A stretch of DNA of 64,000 bases, from positions 1,488,001 to 1,552,000 of the forward strand of contig OZ253959.1 of NCBI GenBank assembly GCA_965267425.1. The letters run 5' to 3'. Numbering within the stretch: the first letter of the stretch is position 1; each line of letters begins with the position of its first letter. Of this stretch, positions 61,384 to 64,000 are shown piece after piece. A program made the translations under genes and the position numbers. The notes beneath the pieces were generated by a model. The model was not told the origin of the DNA, searched no databases, and saw only the letters and a program-made list of their open reading frames with translations. Source of the stretch: G965267425 sp965267425. Its GTDB lineage: Bacteria; Bacteroidota; Bacteroidia; Flavobacteriales_E; Vicingaceae.

Positions 61384-64000
61384 ATGAAAATTACTGCGCT
61401 CACAGGATTGACCTTGATTTCGCTTTTGTTGTGTAGTTACAAAGTCGCAGAAGATAAAAGTTATTCATTTGAATCAGAAGATCCACCATTCCTGGAGCAT
61501 TCTACCCAATGGGCAGACAGCATACTGAACAAGCTTTCTGACAGACAAAAAATTGCTCAGTTATTCATGGTTGCGGCTTATTCCAATCGTGATGAACAAC
61601 ACATTCAAGATCTTATCAAACTGGTGGAAAAGCAAGAAATAGGAGGGGTCATCTTTTTTCAAGGAGGGCCGGAAAGGCATGTAAAAATGCTCAATCGACT
61701 TCAAGAAGTTTCAACCATTCCTTTGTTGGTGGGCATGGATGCAGAATGGGGTTTATCCATGCGATTGGACAGCACAGTTAAATACCCGTGGCAAATGACC
61801 CTTGGTGCCATTGAAGATGATTACCTCATCTATGAAATGGGCAAAGACATTGGTCAACAACTGAATCGCATAGGGGTGCACATCAATTTTGCTCCGGTAG
61901 TTGATGTTAATGTAAATCCAAACAATCCGGTTATCAAAGCTCGTTCCTTTGGAGAAAACCGTCAGAATGTGGCCAACAAAGGGGTGGCTTACATGAAAGG
62001 ATTGCAATTTCATTATGTCCTGGCCAATGCCAAGCATTTCCCAGGACATGGCGATACGGATAAAGATTCTCACAAAACCCTTCCTGTGGTGAATCATCCG
62101 AAAAACAGACTGGATTCTGTTGAATTATATCCGTTTAAACAACTGATTGATAAGGGTGTGGCAAGTTTGATGATGGCTCACCTCAATGTGCCTGCGTATA
62201 CCGGAAACAGCAAAAAAGCGTCGTCTTTATCAAAATCAGTGGTTTCGGATTTGTTAAAAGATACCATGGGATTCAAAGGGTTAATCGTGACCGATGCATT
62301 AAATATGAAAGGAGTTTCGGCAGCTTATGAACCGGGAAAAGTGGATTTGGAAGCATTGTTGGCAGGAAATGATGTATTGCTTTTTGCAGAAGATGTACCC
62401 AAGGCCATTTCAGAAATTCAGAAAGCCATTAAAAAGGGAGATATCTCCATGGAAGAAATCGAAAGGAGATGCCATAAAATATTAAAAGCAAAAAACTGGG
62501 TGGGGTTGCACAAATGGACTCCAATTTCAATGGATAATCTCAATACGGATTTGACACACCCTAAGTATCATAACCTAAATGATAAACTCTATGAAAATGC
62601 GATTACCGTATTAGAGAATAAAAACGATGTATTGCCTATTTCGAAACTTGGCAAAGAGAAAACCATAGCCATTTCATTTGGCAAGAGCACTTCCACTGCT
62701 TTCCATGAACATTTGAGATTATATGATAAAGTAGACACGCTGCAATTCTCGAAAATACCTGATGCGCTCGGTCAGAAAAAATTATTCGACAAAATTGCCG
62801 ACTATTCAACCGTCATTTTATCTGTACATCAACAATCGGCCAACCCATATCGAAAATTCAAGGTCGACCCTGAAATTATGCAATTTGCCCAGGTGCTTAA
62901 ACCTGATAAAAAAGTCATTCTTTCCGTTTTTGCAAATCCATATGCCCTTCACAACACAGTGATTCCCGGTCAATTGGATGCGCTGATCATGGCTTATCAA
63001 AACGATGAAGGAATGCAAAAGGCGGCAGCCAAGGTGATTTTTGGAGGAATAGGTTCAAATGGTAAGTTACCCGTTTCCATATCCAATCGATATCCCGAAG
63101 GATCAGGTATCAAAACCCAGGTTTCAGGTTTGTTCAACTATGTTTATCCTGAATCATTGGAATTGAATCGGGACATTTTGAATTTGATTGACACCATTGT
63201 TGTTAAAGGATTACAAGAAAATGCTTATCCGGGTTGTCAAGTGCTGGTGGCCAAAGATGGAAAAGTATTTTATCATAAAGCATTTGGTTATCACACTTAT
63301 GATTCACTTAAGAAAGTTACTACATCGGACATTTACGATTTGGCTTCCATTACCAAAATTGCGGCCACATTGCCTTCAGTCATGAAATTGACACTTGATG
63401 GAAGAATAAATCTCGATTTAAGCCTGTGTGACTACTTACCTGAATTAGTGGATACTACAGTCTATTCTAATTTGGTATTGCGTGAAATTTTAGCACATCA
63501 GGCTGGTTTGAAGGCGTGGATCCCCTTTTATCAGAAAACCTTGCATAAAGGGCAGCCAAAGTATCAGGTGTATAGTTTGGAACAATCAGAATTGTATGCC
63601 TACCGTGTTGCAGAAAACCTGTACATCAATAAGTTCTATAGAGATTCAATAATGCATACGATTTTGAAAACGCCACTTAAAAAGGAACACGAATATTTGT
63701 ACAGTGATTTAGGCTATTTCTTTTTGAAGCAGATTGTTGAAAATATGGTAGACACATCATTGGATGTATTTGTGGAAGAAAACCTTTACAAGCCTTTAGG
63801 GATGTATCGAACAGCGTATCATCCCAGAAATAAATTTGCTATGGAAGAAATTGTACCAACGGAAAAAGATAAATTATTCCGAAAGCAATTGGTACATGGT
63901 GATGTTCACGATCCAGCTGCTGCCATGTTGGGTGGAGTTGGAGGTCATGCTGGATTATTTGGGAATGCCAATGATTTAGCCAAACTCATGCAATTTTATT
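61384..64000 (+). CDS. GH3 (NagZ-like) glycosidase fused to serine beta-lactamase-family domain, partial at window end
   Basis: At least 872 residues, open to the window end. A hydrophobic signal peptide (LTGLTLISLLLCSYK) has Cys17 as possible lipobox. The first 360 residues are a family 3 beta-N-acetylhexosaminidase: NagZ motif AKHFPGHGDTDKDSH (about 217-231, with the His used as acid/base), and nucleophile Asp in LIVTDALNMKG (near 303). A middle GH3 C-like region follows. From about 610 there is a class C beta-lactamase/esterase domain: Ser655-x-x-Lys658 in LASITKIAA, YSDLGYF for the YxN position, and the late HAG-type motif GGVGGHAGLFG. The fusion is common in Bacteroidota and suggests peptidoglycan recycling: sugar removal plus peptide or ester cleavage. 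The C-terminus lies outside the window. Confidence 0.9.
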   Translation, partial: MKITALTGLTLISLLLCSYKVAEDKSYSFESEDPPFLEHSTQWADSILNKLSDRQKIAQLFMVAAYSNRDEQHIQDLIKLVEKQEIGGVIFFQGGPERHVKMLNRLQEVSTIPLLVGMDAEWGLSMRLDSTVKYPWQMTLGAIEDDYLIYEMGKDIGQQLNRIGVHINFAPVVDVNVNPNNPVIKARSFGENRQNVANKGVAYMKGLQFHYVLANAKHFPGHGDTDKDSHKTLPVVNHPKNRLDSVELYPFKQLIDKGVASLMMAHLNVPAYTGNSKKASSLSKSVVSDLLKDTMGFKGLIVTDALNMKGVSAAYEPGKVDLEALLAGNDVLLFAEDVPKAISEIQKAIKKGDISMEEIERRCHKILKAKNWVGLHKWTPISMDNLNTDLTHPKYHNLNDKLYENAITVLENKNDVLPISKLGKEKTIAISFGKSTSTAFHEHLRLYDKVDTLQFSKIPDALGQKKLFDKIADYSTVILSVHQQSANPYRKFKVDPEIMQFAQVLKPDKKVILSVFANPYALHNTVIPGQLDALIMAYQNDEGMQKAAAKVIFGGIGSNGKLPVSISNRYPEGSGIKTQVSGLFNYVYPESLELNRDILNLIDTIVVKGLQENAYPGCQVLVAKDGKVFYHKAFGYHTYDSLKKVTTSDIYDLASITKIAATLPSVMKLTLDGRINLDLSLCDYLPELVDTTVYSNLVLREILAHQAGLKAWIPFYQKTLHKGQPKYQVYSLEQSELYAYRVAENLYINKFYRDSIMHTILKTPLKKEHEYLYSDLGYFFLKQIVENMVDTSLDVFVEENLYKPLGMYRTAYHPRNKFAMEEIVPTEKDKLFRKQLVHGDVHDPAAAMLGGVGGHAGLFGNANDLAKLMQFY

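Overview
The window is chromosomal DNA of a Bacteroidota bacterium, most likely of the order Flavobacteriales. The evidence is gldA-gldF-gldG in tandem, two proteins ending in the gliding-motility-associated (CHU_C, type B) sorting domain, two ending in a type A type IX secretion (T9SS) sorting domain, a PorP/SprF protein, a TonB-dependent receptor with an N-terminal carboxypeptidase-regulatory-like domain, a DnaE with an extra N-terminal exonuclease domain, and several upstream sites of the form TTTG-N17-19-TAnnTTTG, the Bacteroidota sigma factor consensus. The DNA is AT-rich. I see no insertion sequence, integrase, CRISPR array, tRNA or rRNA.

Layout. 0.1-13.0 kb: TonB receptor, then on the minus strand tamB, dnaE, trxA and a DUF58 gene. 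13.0-19.4 kb: tsaD, a secreted Asp-box beta-propeller protein, pfkA and an SGNH hydrolase. 19.4-28.1 kb: a tight minus-strand operon with a giant SprB-like adhesin (13 repeats of about 79 residues), a TPR/PD40 protein lacking the usual OmpA end, PorP/SprF and a small regulatory-like-domain protein. 28.1-28.8 kb: a non-coding stretch with four hairpins, one of them a good minus-strand terminator with no gene upstream of it. 28.8-30.6 kb: a secreted M28 peptidase.

30.7-45.0 kb is the most unusual part and looks like an undescribed biosynthetic or modification cluster. It encodes two ketoacyl-ACP synthases III flanking a dedicated ACP, an SDR reductase, a polyprenyl-phosphate-type GT2, a GNAT acyltransferase, four tandem paralogous JmjC/Cupin_8 proteins, a putative lipoprotein, two PAPS-type sulfotransferases around an AspH-like oxygenase, and a TMTC-like GT-C membrane protein with TPRs. 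Many of its genes overlap by ATGA. All four cupin proteins keep both His metal ligands and the 2-oxoglutarate-binding Lys of the FIH family but replace the acidic ligand with Ala (HxD to HNA). That is the change that distinguishes Fe/2OG halogenases from hydroxylases. The working model, which is inference, is synthesis of an acylated, oxidatively tailored (perhaps halogenated) and sulfated glycan or lipid, with GT2 making a polyprenyl-phosphate sugar and the GT-C protein using it outside the inner membrane.

45.0-64.0 kb: DUF2279 protein, Nudix hydrolase, Smr-domain protein, the RNase P RNA gene (rnpB), a second CHU_C protein, a 57-residue membrane protein, gldA-gldF-gldG plus a DUF4340 gene, a TerB/DnaJ protein, three rhomboid proteases, a metallophosphoesterase, mutL, and a GH3/beta-lactamase-family fusion cut by the window end.
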